Below, piece by piece: positions 26,901-36,679 of a stretch of 64,000 nucleotides of DNA. Position numbers and translations under genes: made by a program. The notes beneath the pieces were generated by a model. It was not told the DNA's origin and did not search any database. It worked only from the letters and a program-made list of their open reading frames with translations. The first letter of the stretch is position 1; every line of letters begins with the position of its first letter. Origin of the DNA: Pteria penguin (Eukaryota; Mollusca; Bivalvia; Pterioida; Pteriidae); the NCBI GenBank assembly GCA_035048485.1, contig CM068586.1, forward strand, positions 52,194,167 to 52,258,166, written 5' to 3'.

Positions 26901-29900
26901 GATCTCGTCCAAAGTAAGCGACGGGCGTATTAAGCCACGCTAGGCATTGCTCTTGTTCTGATTATAGAAGATTCGAAAATAACAATGTACCACAGTGGAC
27001 ATTCACGGACCTCTGAAATTCAGAGGTGAGACCAGGTGCCAGGGAGGAGTGAGCGTCTCCTGCTTGGCTAGCCACACTCGCCGTGAATGACCTGACATAC
27101 AGACGAAACAATACAATTTAGTACTGTATGTATACATGAATGTGAACAAACACTGAATAGAAAGTGTCACAGCCACACTATATCAAGAAAAAGGGTATAA
27201 TAACACTTAAGTCAAACTCTCCGCGGGGAACTTTTTACGGGCTCCACACTGCAAAGGGAATAAGTGTGACGTTCATGCAAAATACGAAAATAACTGGTGT
27301 CACATGACTATGGTACTAACAACAGTGTACCACAGTGGACATTCACGGATCCCTGAAATTCAGAGGTGAGACCAGGTGCCCGGGAGGAGTGAGCGTCTCC
27401 TGTTTGGCTAGCCACACCCGCCGTGAATGCCTTTACATACAGACGAAACAATACAAGAACCAACCAGACTTTTTTTAAAAAAAAAAAGATGGTAGACAAA
27501 GAACAATTTTTATTTTAAATCCCCCTCATTTCTACTGATTGACAAGGTAAAACATTCTGAAAATGAAAATTAAGACAAAAGATAAATAATATTCCTTAAC
27601 TTGAAAATTGCAAGTATGTGAAGGAAACGTCATATGATTGAGGCAGTTTTCTTGAAGAAGACAAAATATTTCAAAAATCATTTAATTGTACATGTAACAC
27701 ACATTTTGATTGATTAAAAAATTAGTGGTTTTTCTCATCCAAGGATTTTTTTCACTGACGACGTTTTCGTAATAGACCCCTTCACAATAACTGCGGAACT
27801 GACGTCTTTGGGGAAGAAGTAATCACTCTTCCTGCAAAATGACGTAGGACAGTATCTGATTATGACGTCAAAATTTTTACTGGAAACATAACTATCGAGT
27901 CATTTCGTTATACAGAGTTATTTCTCATTTGAGCAGGTATCTGACGTCAAACCATTGTGGCGTCAACCAGTTCTATGGCAACTAGAGTAAAATTACGGGA
28001 AGTAATATTGAAATTGTATGACGTCACAATGGTTTGACGTCAGATACCTGCTCAAATGGGAAATAACTCTGCATAACGAAAAGACCCAATTCTTCCCCCA
28101 AAACGTTAGTCCTGAAGTTACTGTGAAAGGGTTTATTGTGACGTCAATATTCACACCACGGCGGCAGAATTTAGAGATGTTGAGGAATAGTGCAGACATA
28201 ACGTCACAATTTCTGAGAATATAAAACGTTTCAAAGGAATTAAATGATAAGGAATGAATCTAATTTGTTTTTCGTTGGATGGAGGTATACCACCAAAAAA
28301 AAAATGAAAGAAAAGAAAAAAGAAAAAAAAAGACGAAAACTTTGCGGTTTTCCATCCTTTTTTTCGTGGTATAGCTCCATCCAACAAAAAAAAAATAGAT
28401 TCATTACTTAAATCTTACCCTGTCAATTTTCTTATTTTCAGTATTGATCTTCCTCTTTAAAATAATAATAGAGAATTTTGTTCGGCTCATGTACCTACAC
28501 AAACAATTCCACATTGAACTTATTTTGTTCTACTTCTCCAGAAAATACTATTCTCTTCAATGTAGGAGAGCATACAGAGGCGTGGAATATCATGAGCACA
28601 TTTCTAAGAATTGTTGATGTCCTTGCTGCATCTTGTCATATCATTTTATTTCAAGTGAAGAATTTCTGTAGTGTGTGATGTGTGAGGTTATTGGACAGTC
28701 AAACGTCTTGTCAGAAGCTTGGAAGAGACTTTGTCCAATATAAGCAAAGTCTATGCATATTATGTGTTAACCTATTAACCATTACCACCTTAAAACACGA
28801 AAGTCTGTAAGTAGCGGTTTATACACAAACCAGATATCTCTCTTTTTTTTTTTCTTTATTTATTGATTTATGGATGAGACAAAATAATACTTGCGATGTT
28901 TTTCAGAGTGAATAATATTCCCCAACTTGATATTTGTACATATGTAAAGGAAATGTCATATGAGTAAAGCAGTTTTAATTTCTTGAAGAAGAGTAAATAT
29001 TTAAAAGTCTTTTCTTTCAATTCCTCTTTTATCAGTATTGACCGTTCATTTTTGCAGTAATGCACTTCATGACGTCATTGACTTTATAGTCTACTGAAGA
29101 CTGCATTACTGATTGAGTGAATATTATTTAAGAAATGAATCTAATTGTTTTCGTTGGATGAAGGTATACCACGAAAAAAGGACGGAAAAAAGCAATATCG
29201 TCCTTTACCGTGTGTGGTATACCTCCATACAACGAAAAACAAATTAGCTTCATTCCTTATCATTTAATTCCTTTCAAACATCTTTTATTTTCTCAGAAAT
29301 TGGTGCATGTGTCTTCATTATTTCTCAACATCTCTAAATTTCTGCTGCGATGGTGTGAATACTAAAGTCACAGTTAAGAAAACGCGGGAAATTACGTCAT
29401 CAGAGGAGAAATTTCTTGGATGAGATACACCACTACTTTTTAAACCAATCAAAATGCCAATCTGATTAAAACCATATCTTTATTCCGCTTCTCAGTCCTA
29501 TTGCGGATAAAGATCTGGCGAAACCCCGTAAGAGGTCATGTTTTGGTGAACTCTGATGACGTCTCAGTCACCGAAACCGTTATTTCCCATAGCCAGGGAC
29601 GTATACGTCCCTGCCAATCAATGACTCGGCTAGGTACGTGATAGTGACGCAATATGTAACAAACACTGTTCAAAAACTACCTTGTGTGTCACGCACGCTG
29701 TGGATGTTAATCTATTCCTAGAAATTTGTAGCCTATCCAGTGATTGGCTGAAAATCAGAGTTCACCAGAACATGACCCCTTACGGAGTTTCGCCAGATCT
29801 TTATCCGTAATGGGACAAATAGAGAAGCGGAATAAAGATATGGTTTTAATCAGATTGTCAAAATGCATGTTACATGTAAAATTAAATGATTTATGTTAAA

Positions 29901-32900
29901 ACGGTAAAAATGCAAATCGTTTAGTAAGTTTTAAATTCTTCATTTACTCATTTAAATTTTAACATTGGCTGTTTGCAATCACTTGATTTCCATATTTAAT
30001 ATATGTAATTGCAAACCCCGTCGGGGGTTTGCATATTACGTTGATGTCTAATATGGAAATGCGCATGTGCGACATGATTATGCTGCATGCTGGGAAAACA
30101 TAGCCTCCAAAAAGTAGTTGCTTTACTTTACGAGGTCAGACAGTATAAATTTTGTATTGTCCATGACATCGATATTTCTAATGCGCTTAAAAGGAAAAGG
30201 AATGAAGAAGAATGCCCTTGCTTTCAAAGTCAATGCTCATTACTAAATCAATGTTACAGTTAAGCGTTCCAAACGAATAGTATTTAACGTACTTTCAAAC
30301 GCAGAGAGGAGTATATGAGGATAGAGCTTGTATAGGATAGACATTATGACTTGGGGGTGATTTTCTTTAGTGAATGCATATAAATGATAAATAAGTCTTA
30401 CATGCAATGTATTCTAAAAATAAAAAAAAATACTTTAAAATACTTATTTCTAGATAAATTAGTGGATGCCACATAAACATGTATAAATATGAAGGATATT
30501 CATATTTTTGGAAATCAACATTCGCGTAACCTTTCCCACGGCAGCAGTGGAATAATCCAACAGAATTTTCCCGCGTAATACTAATTAGATGTTCGTACCT
30601 TTTAGCGTATGTACATTATTTGGCTATAGAAAATCTCGAAAAGTTCCGAGTAATTGAAGGCGGGGGATCAAGGATTTCTAGCCGTTTAATTGGTGGAGCA
30701 ATTACTGCGCAGTTTGTAGCATTCTTTGTACTTATGCAAACTTCCCCAGCAATTATTTGGGCACAAGAGGCCTCGACTGGGAGTTCGTGTTCTTTAGGTG
30801 TTGAAGTTGGTGGAGCAAGTACTGCGTAGTTTGTATGATTTCTTCCAAGTACGAAATGTCTAAACGGTGACATCCCGACGAATATGGTCAGCTTTCCCAA
30901 CCCAAGTCTAAACATAAATAAACATTAGAAAGGAGGTATTAACTATTATTTAGACAACAGCCTAGCTAACATCATACAGAAGGGTCTTCGTTTTAAATTG
31001 ACCCACAAGTACCATTTTCCTCGCAATTAAAAATGCTACAGGGTTTGCATTCTAAGCTTTTTTAAAAGCTAAGCTTGTATTTACAACAAACATTCAAACA
31101 GTACAAGGGTACGTTGCCCAATTTGGTAATCAAATTTTGTAGTAAACAATAACTGGATGACTATCAATAATATTTATAGCTATGCCCAATTTATAACAAG
31201 CATAATTGTGTATAAATACTTGGATGAAATTGCTGAATGGTGTAATTTTACAACAAATGGTCTAATTAAATTGAAATTCTGATGATATTTTGAAATCTAA
31301 AAGTTAGGCCCAGCTAGATGCATTTCAAATAGAGGTAGATATAGAACAGTCTTTATGTGAAATTACACAACAAATGGAGTTGAAGATAAGGTTGTAATAC
31401 AGTATTTTTCTTGGCATCTTGTTTTTTGCAGTTTAGTCCTCTTCATATAATGCAATGGGCTATAGTGACGTCACATTGACGTCATGTTACGTTTTGGCGG
31501 GTTTTTTTGCAACATTATGTAATGGGAGGTACTGTCCGTAAGGCGGCGTTTGTGTACTATCAGTTAGTAACATCGATTGGAGGTAGCAACCTTATGACGT
31601 CATTATAACGTATCATTGTTCTTTACGTCATTTTTGCGGGAAAATGTTTTATTTCCTCCCCAAATATTAGGACCGCAGTTAATGGCGGTATCTCCCATTG
31701 TAAATTGCCTTAACACAGCTGCGTTAAAGTAATCAAATAGAATTTGTTTCGGCTCATGTGCCTTCAGACAAACAATTCCACTTAGATTTAACATTTTATT
31801 ATGAAAGAGATAACAGAAGACATCTGACAAAGCTGTATGACACAAATCACCAAGGACATGCACACAAAACGAAGCGATACTCGGAAATGGCCTATTTTAT
31901 TTAAGGATTAACTTTGGCAATTTTGCAATTGTCAAAGTTAATCCTTATAATTTAATTAAAGATTAGAATAATTTGAATAATTTGAAATCAACATTAGATT
32001 TTTTTTTAAACTGCAAATGAAAATGTAACAACAAGAGCGGAGGAATATATCCGCATAGCGGTTGCTCGTAGCAACCGATCAAACCAATTTATGAAGCTAT
32101 AATATGCTTTCAACGGCCAATCAAATTTCTTGTTTCATAAAAAAATTAAATTATTAGCATTGAACTTATTTTGTCATACTCCTCCAGACAATTTCATCCT
32201 CTTTCCTGTTGGAGAGTATATAGAGGTGTGAAATATTATGAGACAAATTCTAAGAATGGTTGATGTCCTTGTCTCATCTTGTCATATAATTCATTTCTTT
32301 GCAGCACTTCGTGTGCTGTCAAATATATTTGAAGAAAAGACCTTGAAAAGTAGAAGCATCACCATGATGTTGAGATCTAAGTGGCAGACTGATACTAACA
32401 CATTGGGAGGAAATACCTATCCAATATATGGTAAGTATAAAGCTATCCTGCACAGCAATGTACTTGCATGACAAGTAAATCCATGTAATGTGGTCAAACA
32501 GGGAAGGGAGTAAGTTGTTGAAAAAGTCTGTAATGTTGGTATTATTGGCCAGACAGTTAAATAACTATTGTCTATAGTTTGAAGATGTCTGTCTGTCCAT
32601 CCCTCCATACATTTATTCTTCCGTCTGTCCTTCCTCAACATTTTGGTCAAGTTTTCAAATGAATCAAACTTTCAGAATGGCAAGGGATACAGACTTCATA
32701 TTGAGAGCACTTTTAGCTCTTTCGTCTGCAGGTGGCACCAGCTTAGTTTGAGCAACATTTCCCGATTGAGTCATTTTCAAACAGATTTGCAATCTTGCTG
32801 TACTCTCTTAAGGTATTTTTTGTGTTTATATTTGAATTTTTACAGATTATCAAACAGAACCCCTCCCTCTTTCCCACCTCTTCACAACCCCAGTCCCCTT

Positions 32901-34927
32901 CTTAATAAATGCAAATGTATATACTTTCAACTTGTAAAGCACCTGTTGTGATACAGCTGTGTGGATCAGGACCTGCTAGGAAGGTGCCTAATACATACAA
33001 GACACAGCTTTGGTGTAGTGGTTAAGAGCTTGGCTTGCGGCGCCGACAATCCGGGTTCGATTCCCGGGTTGCGCCACGACGTTTAAGAGGTTGGTTACCT
33101 CCTGCTTCCATGTTGCAATGTAACTGAAAAATTGTTGAAAGCGACGTAAAACACCAATCAAACAACCAACCTACAAGACAGAAGGATATCTTATACCAAA
33201 GAAAACAACAAACGGCTAATACTGATACAAGTAAAGAAGAAATCAGGAAACCTTATGCAAAAATAAACAAGAAATATACAGATTAAGAGGAAGTGAGAAA
33301 AGCTTATACAGAAATAAATAAGAAATGAAGAAATGAGTATACATGTACTATCATATAAATCAGAAATGAGTAGAATAAACACAAATTAGCAAGAAATGAA
33401 TAAAACTTCTGTGAAAATAAACATAAAATTGATATAGTATTTATATAAATGACCAATATACATCGCAATTGTGACCGTAAATAGGGATGGTTCTAGCACA
33501 AATGTCATGCCAATGCGACCGTCAATAGGGATGGTTCTAGTACAAATGTCATGCCATTATGACCGTAAATAGGGATGGTTCTAGCACAAATGTCATGCCA
33601 ATGCGACCGTCAATAGGGATGGTTCTAGTACAAATGTCATACCAATGCGACCGTCAATAGGGATGGTTCTAGCACAAATGTCACGCCACTGTGACCGTAA
33701 ATAGGTTATTGTTTCTTTGAAATGTCAAGATTGTATTTCTGTTTGTCAGTAATGTGAATGATTGATTGGTTGATTGGCGTTTTATGTCATTTTCAATTAA
33801 CAATTTTCCAGTTATATCACGACATGGAAGCATGAAATAACAAACTTTTTAAGCATAGTGGCGCAATCTGGGAATCGATCCCAGATTTTCGGCGCCGCAA
33901 GCCAAGCGCTTTACCACTAATACCAAGGCTGTCCCTCAGTGAGTTGATATTGCCATCACCAGTAAAATAATTTACTTTGTGATCTATCGAATTTATTTAA
34001 ATAATTAGCATTCAAAAATTTTCGAAGTCGGCGTGACGTCACTGTCTCTACTGCTCTACGTTGATACCCGAGCAATCTGGTCATGACACTCGGGGTTTAT
34101 CGCTAGTGTTAATACAACTTTAAGTTCTGCATCAATTCGGAAGGGGTTTTATTTCAAAATGCGATCGGAAATGTGTAAAACATGTATTCGAAATTTACTT
34201 GTTTGAATGACAAAATATTTTAATAATAATTTATTCCTTTCTACCTAAATTCCTCCCGGAATATGCATTGCTCTCTAATTTGCTTTACCCCAAATGTTCC
34301 GAATGCTTGCTATCAAATACCCGGATGTCCGACTTCCATCAGTTTAGCTTGTCACAGTTAATAATTAAGAATACTTGCAGTTCACATTTGTGAATTCAAA
34401 ATGCAATAATAAATGGAATGATTGAAATGCATGTCCTTAATTGTGCCTGTTTTGAAATTTGTCATGAAGAAATTAAAACAGTTTTGATTAATATTAAAGT
34501 AAGGGTCCTCGTACTGTAATTTAATCCTTTTCTTCTCTACTAATAGAACCGCCAATTTCTTTTTCGGTGATGAAAGAATTTAAATTCTTGTGAAGAAAAT
34601 GGTGATTTTAGTTTACCATGATTTGGGTAACTTATCCTGTGAAGATGTTCTCTTCAGTTTGTAATTTTTCCAGGTGTGGGAAAAGACAACATAAAACATC
34701 TCTCAAACCCAGTTTGTCCTCATATTTACCTCGCCGGAGAGTACACGGACCTAGAGAACATGAGTACCTTATTAGGGGCGTATAACTCTGGAATACGAGC
34801 AGCAGAACAAATCATCAGTGATGTATGTGCAACGGAAGAAAAAACCCGAAAGTCTAAAAAGCAAAAGAAAAATGATACTAAAAGTGAAAGAAAAAGTGAT
34901 CTCCAGCATGAAAAAGATGAACTGTAA
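17956..34927 (+). CDS. FAD-dependent amine oxidase (polyamine oxidase/LSD1-like fold) with C-terminal KDEL, complete, 7 exons
   Basis: Exons: 17956-18268, 20235-20419, 21585-21823, 22441-22673, 23953-24177, 32305-32430, 34674-34927. They sum to 1575 nt, or 524 residues plus TAA. Every junction is GT-AG with matching phases (1,0,2,1,1,1). An in-frame TGA at 17944 precedes the start ATG, and a 3' splice site near 17936 suggests an upstream 5' UTR exon. Residues 55-70 form the Rossmann FAD motif (VIVIGGGIAGIAAA), followed by YGGRVW near 89-94. DMGAMWLN follows at about 109-116. NKVVLEFDKVFW (329-340) includes Lys330, matching the conserved catalytic Lys of the PAO/LSD1 family. GEYTDLENMSTLLGAYNSG (462-480) is the second FAD-binding segment. 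Residues 12-21 are hydrophobic and could serve as a signal sequence. The tail is Lys-rich and ends in KDEL, the canonical ER retrieval signal. Substrate is unknown: a polyamine, an amino acid or another amine. The exact subfamily is uncertain. Confidence 0.92.
18343..18605 (+). mobile_element. Degenerate SINE family 2 copy
   Basis: A B-box-like ggtttgatccc is followed by cactgtcataggatac, then cttccatataaatgaaataa. These resemble the order of blocks in the family-2 SINE but are strongly diverged. It lies in intron 1 of the oxidase gene. Confidence 0.35.
18612..18866 (-). mobile_element. tRNA-derived SINE, family 2
   Basis: On the minus strand a tRNA-like head has the B-box equivalent of gagtcgaactgggg. 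It is followed by the inverse of ctcatccgaaagacaggac and of gacggcatctgcctgatgca, and ends in the inverse of ttttacgtcactccac. All are shared with the copies at 41.5 and 47.8 kb. Confidence 0.8.
18968..19152. mobile_element. Palindromic MITE in oxidase intron 1
   Basis: The arms begin gaccatattccg and end cggaatatggtc, and include ttttgtccgagctaat and its inverse. Each arm is about 75 bp around a short centre. The ends sit within TA-GACC and GGTC-TA, so a TA target is possible but cannot be separated from the palindrome. Confidence 0.75.
19153..20234. other. Oxidase intron 1, 3' half
   Basis: Ordinary AT-rich intron sequence with a short (TGTC)n microsatellite at about 20029-20047. No other element was recognised. 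Confidence 0.6.
20420..21584. other. Oxidase intron 2, nothing recognised
   Basis: AT-rich intron with no hairpin, repeat or extra exon that I can support. Confidence 0.6.
21824..22440. other. Oxidase intron 3, nothing recognised
   Basis: AT-rich intron with a normal GT-AG boundary and no feature seen inside. Confidence 0.6.
22935..23140 (+). mobile_element. SINE family 2 copy, partial
   Basis: A B-box-like ggtcctgggtttgagtcc is followed by tttcagatgagatagtgaaa, ccccgtgtcatggtgga and ggtctaaatttctgtgc, then a catcaggcatcag block. The order is that of family 2. It lies immediately 5' of the 41-bp array in intron 4. Confidence 0.65.
23145..23890. repeat. Degenerate 41-bp minisatellite in oxidase intron 4
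   Basis: There are about 18 diverged units built on gccaagcacccttgactgct plus accaaacatctttgacat. The array stops about 60 bp before the exon-5 acceptor at 23952. Confidence 0.85.
24394..25718. mobile_element. 1.3-kb DNA element with 8-bp target duplication
   Basis: A perfect ATACTAGG duplication lies at 24386-24393 and 25719-25726. The left TIR is GGTTGCCAGAGGTTTCGAAC. The right end read inverted is GGTTGCTAGAGGTTTCGGAA. Similarity continues for about 90 bp through further GAGAGGTTT-type and GGTTCGGCC blocks. The interior has no transposase-like ORF. An 8-bp duplication points to the hAT or another 8-bp superfamily; the superfamily is unproven. It lies in oxidase intron 5. Confidence 0.85.
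25778..25980. repeat. Intron-5 duplicated segment A1
   Basis: Matches 28650-28855 in the same orientation, sharing tgtgtgatgtgtgag, gtccaat..aa.caaagtcta and gtggtttatac. The match breaks where element copy B starts at about 25978. Confidence 0.65.
25978..26957 (+). mobile_element. Element with conserved ends and five internal 163-bp repeats (copy B)
   Basis: The head ttatacgcccgtc plus gacgggacgtattatgg and the tail gcgacgggcgtattaagcc plus taggcattgctcttg match copy A at 15648. The inside differs. About five units start near 26045, 26211, 26372, 26532 and 26692, built on tatggaacgcaataacttta and ggggaagccgcctttcgatt. There is no coding content. Confidence 0.75.
26983..27115. repeat. Dispersed repeat, copy 1, carrying one unit of the 43-bp satellite
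   Basis: The core gaggtgagaccaggtgcc followed by gggaggagtgagcgtctcct is the same unit as the array at 51905-53030. Flanks are ccacagtggacattcacgga and acagacgaaacaatacaa. Confidence 0.7.
27318..27455. repeat. Dispersed repeat, copy 2, carrying one unit of the 43-bp satellite
   Basis: Nearly identical to 26983-27115 in the same orientation, including both flanks. The two copies lie about 335 bp apart. Confidence 0.75.
27777..28131. mobile_element. Palindromic element rich in TGACGTC motifs
   Basis: The ends CCCCTTCACAATAACT and AGTTACTGTGAAAGGG are inverted. Inner arms include gcaggtatctgacgtcaaac and its inverse, and gagttatttctcatttgag with its inverse. TGACGTC/GACGTCA occurs several times. 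A diverged relative lies at about 24720-24890. No clear TSD was found. Confidence 0.65.
28253..28405. repeat. Palindrome at inner edge of left arm
   Basis: Outer arms are atgaatctaatttg plus cgttggatggaggtatacc, and ggtatagctccatccaac plus tagattcat. The centre is A/T-rich (aaaagaaaaaag). It is the same family as 29132-29262. Confidence 0.7.
28500..28650. repeat. Duplicate of the segment just before exon 6
   Basis: Shares ttgaacttattttgt, ttggagagnatanagaggngtg, attgttgatgtccttg and catcttgtcatatcatt with 32155-32300 in the same orientation. Similarity ends where exon 6 begins. The exon itself is not duplicated here. Confidence 0.65.
28650..29010. repeat. Intron-5 duplicated segment A2
   Basis: The first half matches 25778-25980. 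The second half (aataatattcc..aacttg, then ggaaa.gtcatatga, then ttcttgaagaag) matches 27580-27690. It therefore lacks the material at 25978-27560, including element copy B. Confidence 0.6.
29132..29262. repeat. Palindrome at inner edge of right arm
   Basis: The arms are atgaatctaattg plus cgttggatgaaggtatacc, and ggtatacctccatacaacg plus caaattagcttcat. It shares its outer arms with 28253-28405 but has a different centre. Confidence 0.7.
29458..29857. mobile_element. 400-bp Mutator-like MITE with 9-bp target duplication
   Basis: A perfect TCAAAATGC duplication lies at 29449-29457 and 29858-29866. The TIRs are about 100 bp long, from CAATCTGATTAAAACC to GGTTTTAATCAGATTG, and include cggataaagatctggcgaaa with its inverse. 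Long TIRs plus a 9-bp duplication are typical of Mutator-like elements. There is no ORF. Confidence 0.85.
30011..30032. repeat. Perfect short hairpin
   Basis: GCAAACCCC and GGGGTTTGC are separated by a GTCG centre. It could act as a small RNA hairpin within intron 5; function unknown. Confidence 0.5.
30033..32304. other. Oxidase intron 5, 3' part
   Basis: A direct repeat of ggtggagcaa.tactgcg with agtttgta occurs at about 30690 and 30812. A short hairpin (ggattaactttg..caaagttaatcc) lies at about 31907-31943, and several TGACGTCA motifs at 31470-31610. A fragment at 31740-31800 resembles 28475-28510 (ttcggctcatgt, acaaacaattccac). No exon was found. Confidence 0.5.
33005..33172 (+). mobile_element. 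tRNA-derived SINE, family 1, best-preserved copy
   Basis: The A box is TGGTGTAGTGGTTAAG and the B box GGGTTCGATTCCCGGG. The body includes ggttacctcctgcttccatg, and the tail gaaagcgacgtaaaacacca ends in caatcaaacaacc. It lies in oxidase intron 6. Confidence 0.9.
33180..33440. repeat. A-rich degenerate short repeat
   Basis: Recurring aaataaacaagaaat and agaaatgag motifs with irregular spacing, directly after the SINE tail. Confidence 0.5.
33473..33712. repeat. 44-bp minisatellite, 5.5 copies
   Basis: Units begin at 33473, 33517, 33561, 33605, 33649 and 33693, each gaccgt.aatagggatgg followed by ttctag.acaaatgtcatgcc. Copies alternate between two subtypes. Confidence 0.9.
33761..33935 (-). mobile_element. 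tRNA-derived SINE, family 1
   Basis: Inverted relative to 33005-33172 and more diverged: gggaatcgatcccaga in the B-box region and caagccaagcgctttacca in the A-box region. Confidence 0.8.
33936..34673. other. Oxidase intron 6, 3' part
   Basis: Nothing recognised beyond ordinary AT-rich sequence and the exon-7 acceptor tract ending ttttccag at 34673. Confidence 0.6.
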
Positions 34928-35045
34928 GAAGAGGTTGAGAGAAGAAGGAGAGCAAATCTGCCATGGTCCTATTGATCATCGTGAAGCATGTTGGGGATCA
35001 AAGAAATCAAGTTTCAAGATATTGCAATAAAAACAAAGTCTTGTA
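34928..35045 (+). terminator. 3' UTR and polyadenylation signal of the amine oxidase gene
   Basis: A canonical AATAAA lies at 35026-35031, about 100 bp after the TAA stop, followed by a GT/T-containing stretch. This fits a short 3' UTR. The cleavage point cannot be fixed from sequence alone. Confidence 0.7.
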
Positions 35046-35129
35046 CTATTTAGATGTACCGTATGTAATCAGGTTAACTAACTCAGTATGGTGTAAAAGT
35101 TGATTCTACCTCTACAGACCTCATGCCTG

Positions 35130-35285
35130 TAGGAACTGGCGGGGCCCAACCCCTTCCACATCTTTGGCCCGATCATGGGCCAATATTTTGCCACGTTATG
35201 AAACAAAATGAAATTTAAGGTTTGGTTCTCTCACTTTTGAAATGCTTCCTAAAGTCGTGGATCTGCCCCTAGAAGGACCTGTCCT
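35130..35285. repeat. Dispersed repeat, partner of 55915-56050
   Basis: Both copies share ttggcc.gatcatgg.cca, ttt..ccgcgttacgaaac-like and cttttgaaatg.ttcct in order. It is a two-copy family within this window. Confidence 0.55.
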
Positions 35286-35536
35286 GGTGAGCAGTTGCTA
35301 AAACTGGATGGTCAAAAATGTATTTCATAATCCTTTAATGTAAGATATATCGGCCATAACGTATCATATTCTTAAGTGTCTTAAATTAGAAAGGCAGATA
35401 AATTTCAGTCCAATAACAGTAGCGAAACAACGCAGACAACTTTCTGGAATAGACCTTTTTTTCAATTTTAAATGATATAAGTGGTCTAACATTTGACAAA
35501 AATGTTTTAATGAAATTATTATGATGACATTAATGC

Positions 35537-35669
35537 CAGTGGCGGATCCAGCGTACCCCTTGGGGGGGGCTAGGGGTTTCGATTTTGACAGAAAATGGAC
35601 CAAATGCAGGGTTTTGGTAAAATATTGGGTAACTGCAGGGCGGATACCTCCTCCCTAAATCCGCCACTG
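35537..35669. mobile_element. Short element ending in CAGTGGCGGATC inverted repeats
   Basis: The left end CAGTGGCGGATCCAGCG and the right end AAATCCGCCACTG are inverted. A run of G follows the left end. No TSD was found at this copy. Confidence 0.7.
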
Positions 35670-35959
35670 CTTCACAGTGATATGATCTAAATGAGAACGG
35701 CAAAACTTTCTTTGTCCAATATTGTCCCTTACATCTTTAAAATAGGAAGAATATAGCTGGCCATGCCTACAGTGGATGACAATGATGAAGTAAATTTAAC
35801 TACTAAGGCTGATTTATTAAGTACATGAAATAATCTTTAAAAGCACTTAAGGGGTAAATTGATACTGAAAACACAATGCCAATATAACAAGGAATTTAAA
35901 TTGTTGGTAAGTACGAATATTAAAAAAAGCACAGTTAAATGCATGATAAGCCTGCATGT

Positions 35960-36430
35960 TGACATGATTCCCTACCCCAGGAATCAGACGCACAACTCAA
36001 GTTAAACCCTTTCAGTTACCACCATCGAATCATTGGCTGAAGTTATGTACCTTCAATGATGAAGAGAGGTACGAAAGACAAGTTTATTTGAATTTATTTT
36101 TTCCTACCCAAAGAGCCAGACCCTTAGTCTGAAATCAAGGTGGTGCATAACTTCAAGCCAGCCCTTTTCAGATACCATCACCAAGTCATATGCATCCGTC
36201 TGTCTTGGTTCAGGAGAAGAACGTACAAGTTTTTTGGGGGGTTTTTTAATGTAATTTCATTTTTGTTTTGTTTTTTATTTGACCCGCATGTTTTTTCCCT
36301 TTCATATACCACCAAATCATCTGCATCAGTCTTGGTTAGGGAGAAGAAATGCAGACAAGTTTTATTTTACCGCGCCCATTTTTCCTACCCCAGGGGCCAG
36401 AGACAGTTTAAAACCCAGGTGCACAGCCTC
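35960..36430. repeat. Degenerate tandem repeat of about 130-150 bp
   Basis: Blocks of tttcagataccaccacc, aaatcatctgcatc, cttggtta and ggagaagaa recur at about 36020, 36168 and 36298, with a further copy at about 36955-37030. Each is followed by an ttttcctacccca-like block. Confidence 0.5.
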
Positions 36431-36679
36431 GGGTTATACTCTTTTATATTGTTTATTTATTAATGATCCAAAGGTCATCTGGCCTAAATTTACAACATAT
36501 AACATGCTAATAGACACCTTGTATACATATCATTTGTGTAACAAAGATAACATGAAGGTAAACGTTGTTAAAAGGCAACATGATTGATTATAGTACCAAA
36601 GTAGTATGTAAATTGAACATGTAAGTCAAATACATCAACTATGTTAGATAAAAAATATATTTCTTATAGATTTCTCAAA

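Larger units (their letters stand above)
27590..29900. repeat. Large inverted-repeat complex in oxidase intron 5
   Basis: Left-arm blocks at about 27680-27745 and 28140-28280 reappear inverted at 29860-29900, 29405-29450 and 29240-29390. The left arm is interrupted by the palindromic element at 27777-28131 and the right arm by the element at 29458-29857. Each arm therefore supplies the empty site for the other's insertion. The centre holds duplicated intron segments and two small palindromes. Confidence 0.65.

Noticed and set aside
30616..30915. Overlapping ORFs on both strands
   Set aside because: They contain a direct repeat and read open on both strands without domain or splice support.
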